Origin: Paraglaciecola sp. L3A3
GTDB lineage: Bacteria; Pseudomonadota; Gammaproteobacteria; Enterobacterales; Alteromonadaceae
Assembly (NCBI RefSeq): GCF_009796765.1
Contig: NZ_CP047023.1
Span: 2,711,501-2,775,500, forward strand
Length of the DNA: 64,000 bases
Reading direction: 5' to 3'
The notes below the pieces were generated by a model. It had not been told where the DNA came from, made no database searches, and worked only from the letters and a program-made list of their open reading frames with translations. The position numbers and the translations under genes are program-made. Below are positions 28,474 to 37,790 of this stretch, in pieces (position 1 is the stretch's first letter; each line of letters opens with the position of its first letter).

Positions 28474-29433
28474 TTATGAGGTAGTTAAGGCGTCGCTTTG
28501 CTGACGTCTATAGTCTCTTGGGGTAATGTCATATTCACTGCGAAATACGCGACTAAAATGCCCAGCATCATTAAAACCCCAGCGGAAACAAATATCAGAC
28601 ACAGATAAATGCCTATACTCTGGATGGCCAAGTTCGCATCGGCATCTATCTAAGCGTCTTATGCGTACAAAATTAACAAAACTAATGCCACGAGATTCAA
28701 ACAATTTTTGAATGTACCTATGAGACACTTTGTGTTTCTCAGCTACCATATTAAGCGCTAAATGTGGGTCAGCAAGGTTGGTATCTATAAATTGGCATAT
28801 CTGTTTAAAATGTTGGATTTTTGCTGTGCTACCAAAATCTAATACACCACTTTGATGAATAAGATTACTCACTAAAAATTCAGATAATGCAATCTCAATA
28901 GGCCGTAACATCTCTGTTTCAAGATCATCAATATTTTCACTTAAAGAGCTCAACATACTTGCAAATACTTTGTTAACGCCAGAGTCACAAGGTAAATATC
29001 CGACATCAATTAAATTTAAATTTAATAAACGAGTATGAATGAGTGTTTTTGGCACTTTCATATATAAGATTTTAAAATCTGAATTAACAGACAAAGTCAT
29101 ATCTAAACCAGTTGGGGCGTAAATAATAGAATTTATCTGCGCTGGATATTCTTCTCCTTTGTATTTTAAAGAGAAATCCCCTTCAAGTAACAAAGCAAGC
29201 CAAAAAGAATAAGGTTGGCTATTGGATTTACCCGAAATTTCCATCGGTGTGCCAGATAAAATTGAAAACTCAACACCTTGGGGGGTATTAATACTGCTGA
29301 CATCACCATGAAATTGGCCGCTGTCAGTTTGAAATTGGCAACTCGGCATACAGATTTTATGCATAGCTTGTTGCCAAACCTCATTGCGCTCTAAAATTTC
29401 GCAGCTATCTGTTGATACTTTCCACAAACTCAT
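28474..29433 (-). CDS. AraC family transcriptional regulator
   Basis: About 319 residues. The C-terminal AraC domain (last 100 residues) has two helix-turn-helix motifs, including LALNMVAEKHKVSHRYIQKLF and VSDICFRWGFNDAGHFSRVFR with the typical YDITPRDYRR end. The N-terminal half resembles the AraC_binding_2 ligand domain found in regulators of aromatic and amine catabolism such as FeaR and NphR. The ATG at 29433 has GGAGAAG upstream and is preferred over one at 29457. It lies between the ABC operon (convergent) and the TonB receptor (divergent), so it is the best candidate controller of the island. Effector unknown. Confidence 0.92.
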   Translation of the reverse strand: MSLWKVSTDSCEILERNEVWQQAMHKICMPSCQFQTDSGQFHGDVSSINTPQGVEFSILSGTPMEISGKSNSQPYSFWLALLLEGDFSLKYKGEEYPAQINSIIYAPTGLDMTLSVNSDFKILYMKVPKTLIHTRLLNLNLIDVGYLPCDSGVNKVFASMLSSLSENIDDLETEMLRPIEIALSEFLVSNLIHQSGVLDFGSTAKIQHFKQICQFIDTNLADPHLALNMVAEKHKVSHRYIQKLFESRGISFVNFVRIRRLDRCRCELGHPEYRHLSVSDICFRWGFNDAGHFSRVFRSEYDITPRDYRRQQSDALTTS

Positions 29434-30079
29434 TAGTACTTCTCCGCAATAAATCATCCGTGACGACTTAAGTTATATAAGTAACTGCATAAAACATACC
29501 AGCTGCATGTCCGTTACTCAGTATAAGAAACAGCTGAAATAACAACAAAAGTCAGGAATAGCGCACCAAGGTTGCACACAGAAAACCGTTTAAGGTCTAT
29601 TTTAGGGCAAGCTGTAACGACATTGTTTAATAGCACTCCAATATGGCCAAAAAACTTAGGCTATAACTTTGCATACTACTTGCATACACCATAATAAATG
29701 CTGCTTTCGAGACAGAGTCTCTTAATTTAAATGTAAATAACTCCCCCATTAAATTAACAAAAAAGACGTACGCACAAACACCAATAGTTATACGCATTCA
29801 AACAATTATCAAAATATTAACTGCAGTAGTATGAAGTTGAACCATTCACTTAATCACCAGTAAAAATTAATTGAACGGTGCAAATCGGAGTCGTTTTTTG
29901 ATTACAAGATAAACAAATATAGTCATCTATTTGTTTATCAATAAGTTTAAAAATACAAATAAATTTATGTGTTTTTTACAGAAAAACTACCCGTCGCTTC
30001 CGCACTCTTTAGGCAAGTGTAAACGCAAATCGAAACTACAAACAGCAAATACCAATTGCCATATATTGAGGAAAAAATA
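29434..30079. promoter_or_regulatory. Divergent AraC / TonB receptor regulatory region with hairpin and shared motif
   Basis: 646 bases with no supported gene. Two structures stand out. A 12-bp perfect inverted repeat (GATAAACAAATA at 29908-29919, TATTTGTTTATC at 29928-29939, 8-base loop) lies about 140 bases upstream of the receptor start, without a T run, so it is more an operator or mRNA hairpin than a terminator. The 22-base element at 29643-29664 matches 20 of 22 positions of 8475-8496. Confidence 0.45.
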
Positions 30080-32368
30080 ATGAAACACCCGCAATACACA
30101 AAAACGCTATTAGCAAGCACTATTGTTGCTAGCTTCTGTATGGCTCAAACAGCCATAGCGCAAGAAACTGACAAAGCTAGTACAGAGACATCAAAAGACG
30201 TAGAAGTTGTCACTATTACTGTTGACCAACGTCAGGTCAGCTTACAAGATGCCGCATTGTCTGTTACTGCGGTAACTAGCGAACTACTTGATCAAGCGAA
30301 CATAGGTGAAGCAACTCAGCTAAATGGTTTTGTTCCAGGACTACAAATAAATAAAAGTGGTGGTTCTGAACGGCATATAAGTATACGTGGTATTGGCTCT
30401 CAAACGCCGCAAAACTTTTATGCACAACCCGGTGTATCATTCCATATGGATGGCGCATACATTACCAACTCTATAGCATTAAATATGGGTTTTTTAGATG
30501 TTGAACATATAGAAATACAACGTGGACCTCAAGGAACAGCCTTTGGAGCTGCATCGACTGGTGGTACCATGAATGTCATCAGTAAAAAACCTGAATTAGA
30601 AGAGTTTACTGGCAGTGTAGAAGGTAGTTTTGGCAATTATAATTACGCCAAAGGTAAAGTTGCAGTAAACGTTCCTCTAGGTGATTCATTCGCAATACGC
30701 GGTGTGATACAAACAACTAGTCATGATGGATTTAGTCAATCAAACAGTATTGATGGTGGATATGATCTCAATGATGCAGATAACGTCAACAGTCGAATTT
30801 CAGCGTTATGGGAAGCTTCAGATGATTTATCAGTGTTACTTATTAGCCAACACTATGATGACGCAAGCAATGGTTCTGCGTTAAAAGCCCTAGATGATCC
30901 TAACGAAGACCCTAGAGTCGTATCTCAAGATTACCCAGCTAAGCTTGATATGACTATGGATATCACAACAGCCATAGTCACATGGGACCTTCCTGGGGCA
31001 ACATTGAAATCTACAACTAGCTATCAAGATATGAAACATGACCAGTCTTTTGATAGTGACCGTAGTGATTTTGAAAATTTTGGTGGCTATGATCATGTCG
31101 TTTCTTGGTCTACATGGGCTGAAACCACTTTACAAGAACTATCTCTAAGTTCTAAATTGGGTGGCATGTTTGATTGGGTTGTTGGTGCTTTTTACTTAAA
31201 GTCAGAAAGCGGACAATTTGTTTTAGAATACAAAGGAACGGACATTAACGATCCGACCATTCTTTTACCTCACGATCTTGATCCAGCAGATATACCTTTC
31301 AATGTATCCTATGAAAACCTTTCTCATGTTACACGTATATCATGGGCTCCGTTTTTACAAGGTACATTAAACGTTAATGAAGACCTGCATATCACAGCTG
31401 GTATCCGTTATAACGATGATGATTACGAAGGATTATCTTCTAGTTATTACGCTGAAGCGAATTCAACAGATTTTGCTTCTGATAATTTAACAGGAAAATT
31501 AGTTGTTGATTACGCCGTAAGCCCAGAGAATATGGTTTACGCTAGTGTGTCAAAAGGTTATAAACCAGGTGGTGTGAATTCTAGTTCAGAAAATGCTTTA
31601 GTTGTCAGCACTGAAGTGCAACCAGAAACCGTACTTGCTTATGAAATAGGCTCTAAAAATCGATTTTTTAATAATGATGTGCAATTTAATATCGCAGCCT
31701 TCTATTATGAATATGAAGATATGCAGTATATTGAAGAAGACCCTATTCCGTACGCTGGCGGTACTGGCAATATCCCAAGTACCAATATTTGGGGTACTGA
31801 AATAGAAACTAGCTGGCGTTTATTAAACGACAATTTAAAACTAGGTTTAAATGCGACTTTGCTAGATGGCGAGTTTAATGAGGAGTATTTTGCTCTAGAC
31901 CGCAGAGCTGCTGACGTCGCCGGAGCTGAAGCCATTGCATCTGGTGCTGCGCCATATGAATGGAGTTATGAATGGTTTTTAGCTCGTCAATCTGCAAATG
32001 TTAATGTTAGTGGTAATACGCCTCCCACTTTACCCAAATTAAGTGGTAGCGTAAATGCGACCTGGTTTGAAGAATTAGGATCTAATGGACTATTAACAGC
32101 TCGTCTAGATTATATCTACCGCAGTGAATTCCAATCCCGGATATTTAATACCCCAGTTGCTGATACTGTAGAATCGTATGGTCAGCTTAACTTTTTTATC
32201 CAGTATGAAGAGTTAGATGCCAATTGGAAACTATGGTTAACAGCCACCAATATTACAGATGAAGTTGGCATAGCCGGTCGTTTTGTTGACCCCTATGGAA
32301 GTGGTGTTGTGAGTGATGAATACATAGCCCCAAGACAAATTATCGCAAGCTTTGGATATTCATTCTAA
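30080..32368 (+). CDS. TonB-dependent receptor (small-ligand type)
   Basis: Outer-membrane active importer of about 762 residues. The ATG at 30080 has GAGGA seven bases upstream and begins a good signal peptide (LLASTIVASFCMAQTAIAQ); an in-frame TTG at 30056 is unlikely. The plug includes VVTITVDQRQVSLQDAALS, ISIRGIGSQTP and VEHIEIQRGPQGTAFGA. The barrel ends in a phenylalanine (IIASFGYSF), the normal outer-membrane assembly signal. It resembles the Fe-complex/pesticin-like receptors of sphingomonads and marine bacteria used for diverse small organics, unlike the glycan type at 1-2729. Position next to AraC and the ABC importer suggests it takes up the island substrate. Confidence 0.94.
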   Translation: MKHPQYTKTLLASTIVASFCMAQTAIAQETDKASTETSKDVEVVTITVDQRQVSLQDAALSVTAVTSELLDQANIGEATQLNGFVPGLQINKSGGSERHISIRGIGSQTPQNFYAQPGVSFHMDGAYITNSIALNMGFLDVEHIEIQRGPQGTAFGAASTGGTMNVISKKPELEEFTGSVEGSFGNYNYAKGKVAVNVPLGDSFAIRGVIQTTSHDGFSQSNSIDGGYDLNDADNVNSRISALWEASDDLSVLLISQHYDDASNGSALKALDDPNEDPRVVSQDYPAKLDMTMDITTAIVTWDLPGATLKSTTSYQDMKHDQSFDSDRSDFENFGGYDHVVSWSTWAETTLQELSLSSKLGGMFDWVVGAFYLKSESGQFVLEYKGTDINDPTILLPHDLDPADIPFNVSYENLSHVTRISWAPFLQGTLNVNEDLHITAGIRYNDDDYEGLSSSYYAEANSTDFASDNLTGKLVVDYAVSPENMVYASVSKGYKPGGVNSSSENALVVSTEVQPETVLAYEIGSKNRFFNNDVQFNIAAFYYEYEDMQYIEEDPIPYAGGTGNIPSTNIWGTEIETSWRLLNDNLKLGLNATLLDGEFNEEYFALDRRAADVAGAEAIASGAAPYEWSYEWFLARQSANVNVSGNTPPTLPKLSGSVNATWFEELGSNGLLTARLDYIYRSEFQSRIFNTPVADTVESYGQLNFFIQYEELDANWKLWLTATNITDEVGIAGRFVDPYGSGVVSDEYIAPRQIIASFGYSF

Positions 32369-32392
32369 AGACCAATAAGCATAATAAACTTC

Positions 32393-32435
32393 AAGCATGA
32401 ATAAAACTCAATGTTTTATTCATGCTTTTTTTTTT
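32393..32435 (+). terminator. Terminator of the TonB receptor gene
   Basis: A perfect 15-bp stem (AAGCATGAATAAAAC at 32393-32407 with 32413-32427), loop TCAAT, and a 10-base T run at 32426-32435. A very strong rho-independent terminator. Confidence 0.92.
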
Positions 32436-32554
32436 GGATAACCTTTTTCCCTCTAATCAATACACGCTCAAGGCATATCAAATTACTTGCCGCTGCTGAT
32501 CAAATAACACAAGCCATATATCACCGTATACCTCATTCAAAAAAGACTAAACTC

Positions 32555-32587
32555 AAAAAAAAACACCTAAGGGCCTCTTAGGTGTTT
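32555..32587 (-). terminator. Terminator of the VOC gene
   Basis: On the minus strand an 11-bp perfect stem (AAACACCTAAG / CTTAGGTGTTT at 32561-32571 and 32577-32587) with loop AGGCC is followed by a T run, seen as A on the plus strand at 32555-32563. Confidence 0.85.
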
Positions 32588-32639
32588 AATTTACTACTGA
32601 TGTTTTAGCCGCTTACAAAGTTCTAGTGAACTAAAATTT

Positions 32640-33131
32640 TTATTCTTCTGTAAAATTAGCAGGTACTACTGGTGCATCACCACCTTTAACCCAAAGTAAA
32701 ATTTCATTACCCCATGGGTCACTAAAAGCGGCATTAAAGCCATTAAACTCACGCCAAAAATGATCTTTCCATAATAAGTTTGCTCCCCTATCAAGAGCAC
32801 GCTCTAAAATTGCTTCGATACTATCGTCTTCACTGACTAAGATCCAAACACGTGGTTTACGGCCTACTTTAGACAATTCTCTGGGTTCAACCCCTTCTTG
32901 TTTTGGATGAGGACGAGCATTCTCAGCTTTATGAATACCAATATGAAAATTACCAATAGCTGACTCAGCTCCCTTGCCGTCAATCATATTGCCTCCAGGA
33001 ACCATACGATGATAAACACCATATGGTCTTGGATCATTTTCCCATCCAAAAACCTCTGCATAAAACTCGCCTGCAGCCGCAGGATCATCAGCCGCTAAAT
33101 CAACAAAAATCAGTGTGTTTGGAATCGTCAT
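32640..33131 (-). CDS. VOC superfamily (glyoxalase/dioxygenase) protein
   Basis: Single-chain protein of 163 residues with two betaalphabeta-betabetabeta-like modules. It starts with FVDLAADDPAAAGEFYAEVFGW, of which DPAAAGEFYAEVFGW is the VOC signature, and ends with AFSDPWGNEILLWVKGG, containing the second-module DPxGN motif. VOC proteins include extradiol dioxygenases, glyoxalase I, epimerases and resistance proteins. The metal ligands are not obvious, so catalysis is not certain. It stands alone with its own terminator, at the right edge of the catabolic island. A role in the pathway is possible but not shown. Confidence 0.85.
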   Translation of the reverse strand: MTIPNTLIFVDLAADDPAAAGEFYAEVFGWENDPRPYGVYHRMVPGGNMIDGKGAESAIGNFHIGIHKAENARPHPKQEGVEPRELSKVGRKPRVWILVSEDDSIEAILERALDRGANLLWKDHFWREFNGFNAAFSDPWGNEILLWVKGGDAPVVPANFTEE

Positions 33132-33433
33132 AATCTCTTACCTAAAGTTTAATAAAGATTTATTATGCTGTCTTAAGGTATTAATTCTGTGCTAAATATG
33201 CATGATAACTTGTAATTACAATCACCAAGTTTAATAACTGTTTGCATGGTTGTTTCTAAATAAAAAACTTATGTTGGTAATAATTAAATGCCTCTTGACG
33301 ATCGCTAAATTGGAAATGATAAACAAGGCTCGGCATTTGTTTATTCAACAATTAAAACAACCATAATGGCGAGTCCCCTCAGAAAATAGTTAACTTATCG
33401 GAGGGTGGGAAACATGTGATTGTTATTTGATCT
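33132..33433. other. Intergenic region between VOC and MFS genes
   Basis: 302 bases with the VOC promoter and the 3' flank of the MFS gene. No hairpin or ORF that I can support was found. Confidence 0.3.
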
Positions 33434-34615
33434 TCAAGAAGCCTTATACATGATTTGTTTCTTTAGCCTAGGTAATTTCCATAATACATATACTGGGATG
33501 GCTAGTAACATCAGCAAGGTCAACTGTTCTGCTGCATTAATGGGTAAAAACTGTAACAAGGCCACAACCACAGCGGCACCACTCATTTGAATAAACCCTA
33601 GTAAAGCTGAAGCCGTACCAGCGTTGTCTCCAAAAGGTGCTAACGCCTGCCCTGAACACGCTCCCATTAATAACGAAAAACCTAAAGAACTAAACATAAC
33701 AGGCAACATAAATCCGATTGGACTATTTAAACCCAGTAATGTCAGCATTAACAGACCAGCACTCAGCAACATTAACAGACCAACACCAATGGTTTTTCTT
33801 GCTCCCCAACTCCGCAATAATTTCGGAGCCAAAAGACAGGCTGCTATATTTAGCGCTGCATTTAAACTAAACCAGAAAACAAAATCAGATCGACTTAAGC
33901 CTAATTTTGCCATTAACCATGCCGGCGAACTGCTGACGTAAGCCAAAATAATAGCCATAGCTAACATCACTACCATTGAGTGGAACAAAAATATGGGGTT
34001 TTTAAGTATCGGTAAATATCGAGAAATAGAGATTAACCGTTTATGTTGTTTAGTTTGTATTGGTCTAGTTTCTTTTAAGGTAAAGGCAATAACTAGACCT
34101 GCAAAAAGGGCATAAATAGCCATAAATTCAAAATTACTGCGCCAACCAAAATATTCAGTTAAAACATTGCCTAGTATTGGAGCCAGAGCAGGAATACAAC
34201 AAATAGCACCATTTAGATAGCTATACATCATACCACTTTGTAATGCATCATAGCGGTCACGTACACAAGCAAAAGCCGCAACTACAATTGAACAAGCACC
34301 AAGCCCCTGAAGGATCCTGCTAATTAAAATAAATTCGATACTAGTAGCCATTGCGGCCAATAGCGAAGCAAGGCCATAGATAATAATTCCACCTATCGCC
34401 ACAGGCCTGCGGCCATAGCGATCAGCTAAAGGCCCACTCAGAATTTGCCCAAAACCCAAGCTCAATATAAAAACTGTAATAGTAGCTTGCATATGAGTTA
34501 AAGAAACTGAAAACTCATTTGCCATCATAGGTAACGCAGGCAAAAAGATATCAATCGCTAAAGGGCTAAAAATAACCATCAGGATCAATAACGGCAATAG
34601 GCTTTTACTTTTCAT
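33434..34615 (-). CDS. Bcr/CflA-type multidrug MFS transporter (copy 2)
   Basis: 393 residues, twelve helices. It is paralogous to the gene at 7208-8383: both begin MKSKS(L/P)LPLL-like and share FSPLAID(I/L)FLPALP, SGPLADRYGRRP, the region QSGMMYSYLNGAICCIPALAP and GACSGQALAPF. Both lie on the minus strand and bracket about 25 kb of catabolic genes. The family exports drugs or metabolites by proton antiport. Export of a toxic pathway intermediate is a possibility; an ordinary resistance role is equally likely. Confidence 0.9.
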   Translation of the reverse strand: MKSKSLLPLLILMVIFSPLAIDIFLPALPMMANEFSVSLTHMQATITVFILSLGFGQILSGPLADRYGRRPVAIGGIIIYGLASLLAAMATSIEFILISRILQGLGACSIVVAAFACVRDRYDALQSGMMYSYLNGAICCIPALAPILGNVLTEYFGWRSNFEFMAIYALFAGLVIAFTLKETRPIQTKQHKRLISISRYLPILKNPIFLFHSMVVMLAMAIILAYVSSSPAWLMAKLGLSRSDFVFWFSLNAALNIAACLLAPKLLRSWGARKTIGVGLLMLLSAGLLMLTLLGLNSPIGFMLPVMFSSLGFSLLMGACSGQALAPFGDNAGTASALLGFIQMSGAAVVVALLQFLPINAAEQLTLLMLLAIPVYVLWKLPRLKKQIMYKAS

Positions 34616-34742
34616 CGATGTCTCCGATAGTTAATGGCGGGCATCTTACGACATTGATCTAATAAGTGATACAAAAGTATGTAATTCGAGGATTCTAGTG
34701 CTGTTAACGGACAAATATCCTACAAATAGTAGATAACAAGTA

Positions 34743-35117
34743 TTATTGTTTTTTACTCGTCATCTGCTCTTTTAAGTCAGCGAATGGATTGTAAGTGCTC
34801 GTTTTAATCTCAGTTTCTTCGGTACTACCATAGCGCACCAAATTCTCAAATTTAGTATGTTCTTCATCATGGCAATATAGACACAACAATTCCCAATTAC
34901 TGCCATCAGTTGGATTATTACCATGGTTATGATCCACATGATGTACTGTCAATTCGGATAGGTTTCTTCGGGTAAATTCTCGACGACAACGACCACAGAT
35001 CCAAGGATATATATTTAATGCTTGTTCACGGTAACCAGACGCACGTTTACTTTTATATTCTTGCTGCTCAGCAAACACCTTATCGTAACTAGCGGATGTG
35101 TTTTTTGCATTGGACAT
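34743..35117 (-). CDS. HNH nuclease family protein (YajD-like)
   Basis: Small zinc-binding protein of about 124 residues from the ATG at 35117 (AAGG about 10 bases upstream; ATG at 35150 is the alternative). The HNH core is present: first Cys pair CGRCRREF, catalytic HHVDHNHGNNP, an Asn in GSNWELLCLYC, and a second Cys pair LCLYCHDEEH. It resembles E. coli YajD, whose function is unknown. HNH domains nick or cut DNA, but no restriction, phage or toxin partner is visible nearby. It is probably a housekeeping nuclease or an RNA/DNA repair accessory. Confidence 0.85.
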   Translation of the reverse strand: MSNAKNTSASYDKVFAEQQEYKSKRASGYREQALNIYPWICGRCRREFTRRNLSELTVHHVDHNHGNNPTDGSNWELLCLYCHDEEHTKFENLVRYGSTEETEIKTSTYNPFADLKEQMTSKKQ

Positions 35118-35405
35118 ATGTTTTAACCTTAAGTGGAACTTAACTAACATGCTCTGATACTAGAAGTCAGTATCTTTAAATTCACCATAGTATTACCGAT
35201 TAATCCTAAGTACACCAAGGTATTTATGTAGAAAATTACAAAGTGGCCTAACAGCCATAAATATTTATTTAGGTTTTGCTACAAAATGTAATCGAATCAA
35301 AAATATGATTGTATAAAATAAAAAATAATGTTTAATATTAGATAGTTACCGACGAGTAATATCATACCAATAAGTCTCTAAGACTTACATTAGGAAGGTA
35401 AGTAA

Positions 35406-37706
35406 ATGGCACCATATTGGATTAGGTATTTGATAACAAAATTTATCACTTATATTATGTTATCTGATGTAGATGGTAATTTAAATGGAATTGAAAAATG
35501 GCGTATCAGTGCATTACGAATCGTACTTTTAACAGGCTTTGTTTCATACTCATTAATTGCTTTACATAGTTGCATCATAGCAACCCAGCTGAATCTCTTT
35601 TTTATCGTACCACTAACATTATCTTTTTATATTGGTGCAGGTTTAATGTTATGGTTTTCTAGTAAGTACTATACCATTTGTGCCTACAGCCTTTTATTAT
35701 TAATCTTCGCTGCTTCTATTTCAATTAATGCTATTTCACAAACTCCAACCTTAGCGCTTTACGGATCTATATTTATATTTTCTCTACCCTTGGCTGCATT
35801 CACTTTGCTGAATGCACGGGTTGGGTTGGTTTGTATGCTGCTTAATGTCATTCCCTTTATCGCTTTATTAACTGGCTTTCACCTTAGCCAGTACTTCCCA
35901 CCACATGAACAATTTCAATATGCAAATGTCTATGTTTTGAGTTTAATTTTTATATTTTTTAATATATGTGGGCCTTTAGGTGTAGCACGGTCAAGTATGG
36001 CGGCAAGACGTTTAAATAAAGAAATACTGAGCAAAAACCAAGATCTACAAACTCAGAATGATTTTTATAAAACGCTATTTGTAGATGCGGATATTGCCAA
36101 ATTTGTTATCGATAAAAATAATACAATCATGGAAGTAAATTTAGCGGCAAAGCAGTTACTTAACTACGAAAAATTATCCAATAATCCCCCCACTTACTTA
36201 ACTGATTTATTCGATGACTTTCCAAGCGAAGCTGGCGAAAAAACCGTCAACCGTAGTATAGATGGCAAAATGAAAGCATTTAAATTAACCCGTAGTACGA
36301 TGTTTAATAAAGATAATTTCATTCTTACCCTACACGATATTACAGCCAAAGTGATGTTACATAAGACCTTAGCGGCACAAACCATCATCAATAGACAACA
36401 TAAACTTAGTCAAGAGACAGGCTTAGCAAACCGTATCTGGTTAGAAGATAAACTCAATAAAGTATTAAGTGAAAATAAAATCCAGTTTTGTGTCATTGCT
36501 TTTAAAATAAACAATGCTCAGTTTATAGAACAAAAATACAGTTTTAGAATTTTACCTATCTTGCTTAAAGAACTTGCTAAATATTGGCAAATTGGGCAGG
36601 ACCAGAAAAGTTACTTTGCATCCGTTGATAATGAAAATTTAACTATTATTTGTGAAATTTCCATCATCGAAGTCCGCAATACTATTCAAGCATTTTTTAA
36701 CACTTTACCTAAAGCGATTAAAATAGAAGAACATATTATTCCAGTTGATCTGAAAGCTGGAATTTCATTCCCAGACTCAACAAAATGTAACGCCGAGAAA
36801 TTAATCAATAATGCTTTGTATACGGTCAATTCAAGCCAATCCAAGATAACCTTTTACGAAACATCGAGTTTACAACGATTTATTGAACATCAAGAAATTA
36901 ATATTTTACTTGAAGAAGCGATTTTAGCTGATGAGTTGACCGTAGTTTATCAACCTAAGGTCAAAGCTGACGGACAACTTTCTGGGCTAGAAGCTCTCAT
37001 GCGCTGGAACTCTTCAGTTATTGGCTTAGTTTCACCTAGTGTGTTTATTCCCATCGCTGAGAAATCTGGGCTAGTGCCCAAAATCACAAAATGGCTCATA
37101 ACGACTATCTGCAAACAAATTTCTCGTTGGCAAAAACAAGGATTAGATTTAGTGCCAATCGCTTTAAATATTTCTGGTATTGATCTTGACCAAGATAAGT
37201 TTCAGAAACACCTGATCTACTCATTACTAGAATATAAAATTAATCCAAAACTGATTGAATTAGAATTGACTGAATCAGCAATTAGTAGTAATAAAGAAAA
37301 AGCATTAAAAACCACTAAAGACCTTTCAAACTGGGGCTTCACTATCAGTTTAGATGACTTTGGCGAAGGTTATTCTGGCTTATCGAAACTCATTTCCTAT
37401 CCAGTAAAACAAGTCAAAATTGATAGGCAATTTGTTACTAATATTCATTTAGATGAACGTAAATCTAAAGTCGTGGAAGCCATAGTTGCAATGTGCCGAG
37501 TATTAAATATAGAAGTACTTGCTGAAGGAACTGAAAGCTTAGAAGAAGTGGATAAATTATTATTGTTAGGCTGTGAAAACTTCCAGGGGTATGTGTTTTC
37601 AAAACCGCTAGAACCGCTAAAAGTTCAACAATTACTTTTAACGAAAAATGTACATACAGGCATTTCAGAAAAGAGTAAACAATTAACGCATATTAATTCT
37701 GCTTAA
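35406..37706 (+). CDS. c-di-GMP phosphodiesterase with degenerate GGDEF and intact EAL
   Basis: 766 residues. Six or more N-terminal membrane helices (residues about 25-200) are followed by a PAS-like segment (about 218-320), a degenerate GGDEF domain (about 330-480) and an EAL domain (about 495-745). In the GGDEF domain the signature is replaced by SVDNENLT, so no cyclase activity is expected. EAL residues are complete: EALMRW, ALNISG, LELTES, LDDFGEGYSGL, KIDRQFV, LAEGTE and FQGYVFSKP. It should degrade c-di-GMP to pGpG. The membrane part may sense a signal. The ATG follows GGAAGGTAAGTAA. Confidence 0.92.
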   Translation: MAPYWIRYLITKFITYIMLSDVDGNLNGIEKWRISALRIVLLTGFVSYSLIALHSCIIATQLNLFFIVPLTLSFYIGAGLMLWFSSKYYTICAYSLLLLIFAASISINAISQTPTLALYGSIFIFSLPLAAFTLLNARVGLVCMLLNVIPFIALLTGFHLSQYFPPHEQFQYANVYVLSLIFIFFNICGPLGVARSSMAARRLNKEILSKNQDLQTQNDFYKTLFVDADIAKFVIDKNNTIMEVNLAAKQLLNYEKLSNNPPTYLTDLFDDFPSEAGEKTVNRSIDGKMKAFKLTRSTMFNKDNFILTLHDITAKVMLHKTLAAQTIINRQHKLSQETGLANRIWLEDKLNKVLSENKIQFCVIAFKINNAQFIEQKYSFRILPILLKELAKYWQIGQDQKSYFASVDNENLTIICEISIIEVRNTIQAFFNTLPKAIKIEEHIIPVDLKAGISFPDSTKCNAEKLINNALYTVNSSQSKITFYETSSLQRFIEHQEINILLEEAILADELTVVYQPKVKADGQLSGLEALMRWNSSVIGLVSPSVFIPIAEKSGLVPKITKWLITTICKQISRWQKQGLDLVPIALNISGIDLDQDKFQKHLIYSLLEYKINPKLIELELTESAISSNKEKALKTTKDLSNWGFTISLDDFGEGYSGLSKLISYPVKQVKIDRQFVTNIHLDERKSKVVEAIVAMCRVLNIEVLAEGTESLEEVDKLLLLGCENFQGYVFSKPLEPLKVQQLLLTKNVHTGISEKSKQLTHINSA

Positions 37707-37790
37707 TAAGAACTATTATCACCTATTCATTTTTAACACCAAAAAAGGTATGTTTGTAGTGTCATAAAACACAATAACAGGCTAATTCTC

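Noticed and set aside
33624..33941. 105-codon plus-strand frame
   Set aside because: Antisense shadow of the conserved MFS gene 33434-34615.
34743..35117. HNH protein as part of a restriction or toxin system
   Set aside because: No methylase, specificity, immunity or secretion gene is adjacent; it looks like the stand-alone YajD family.
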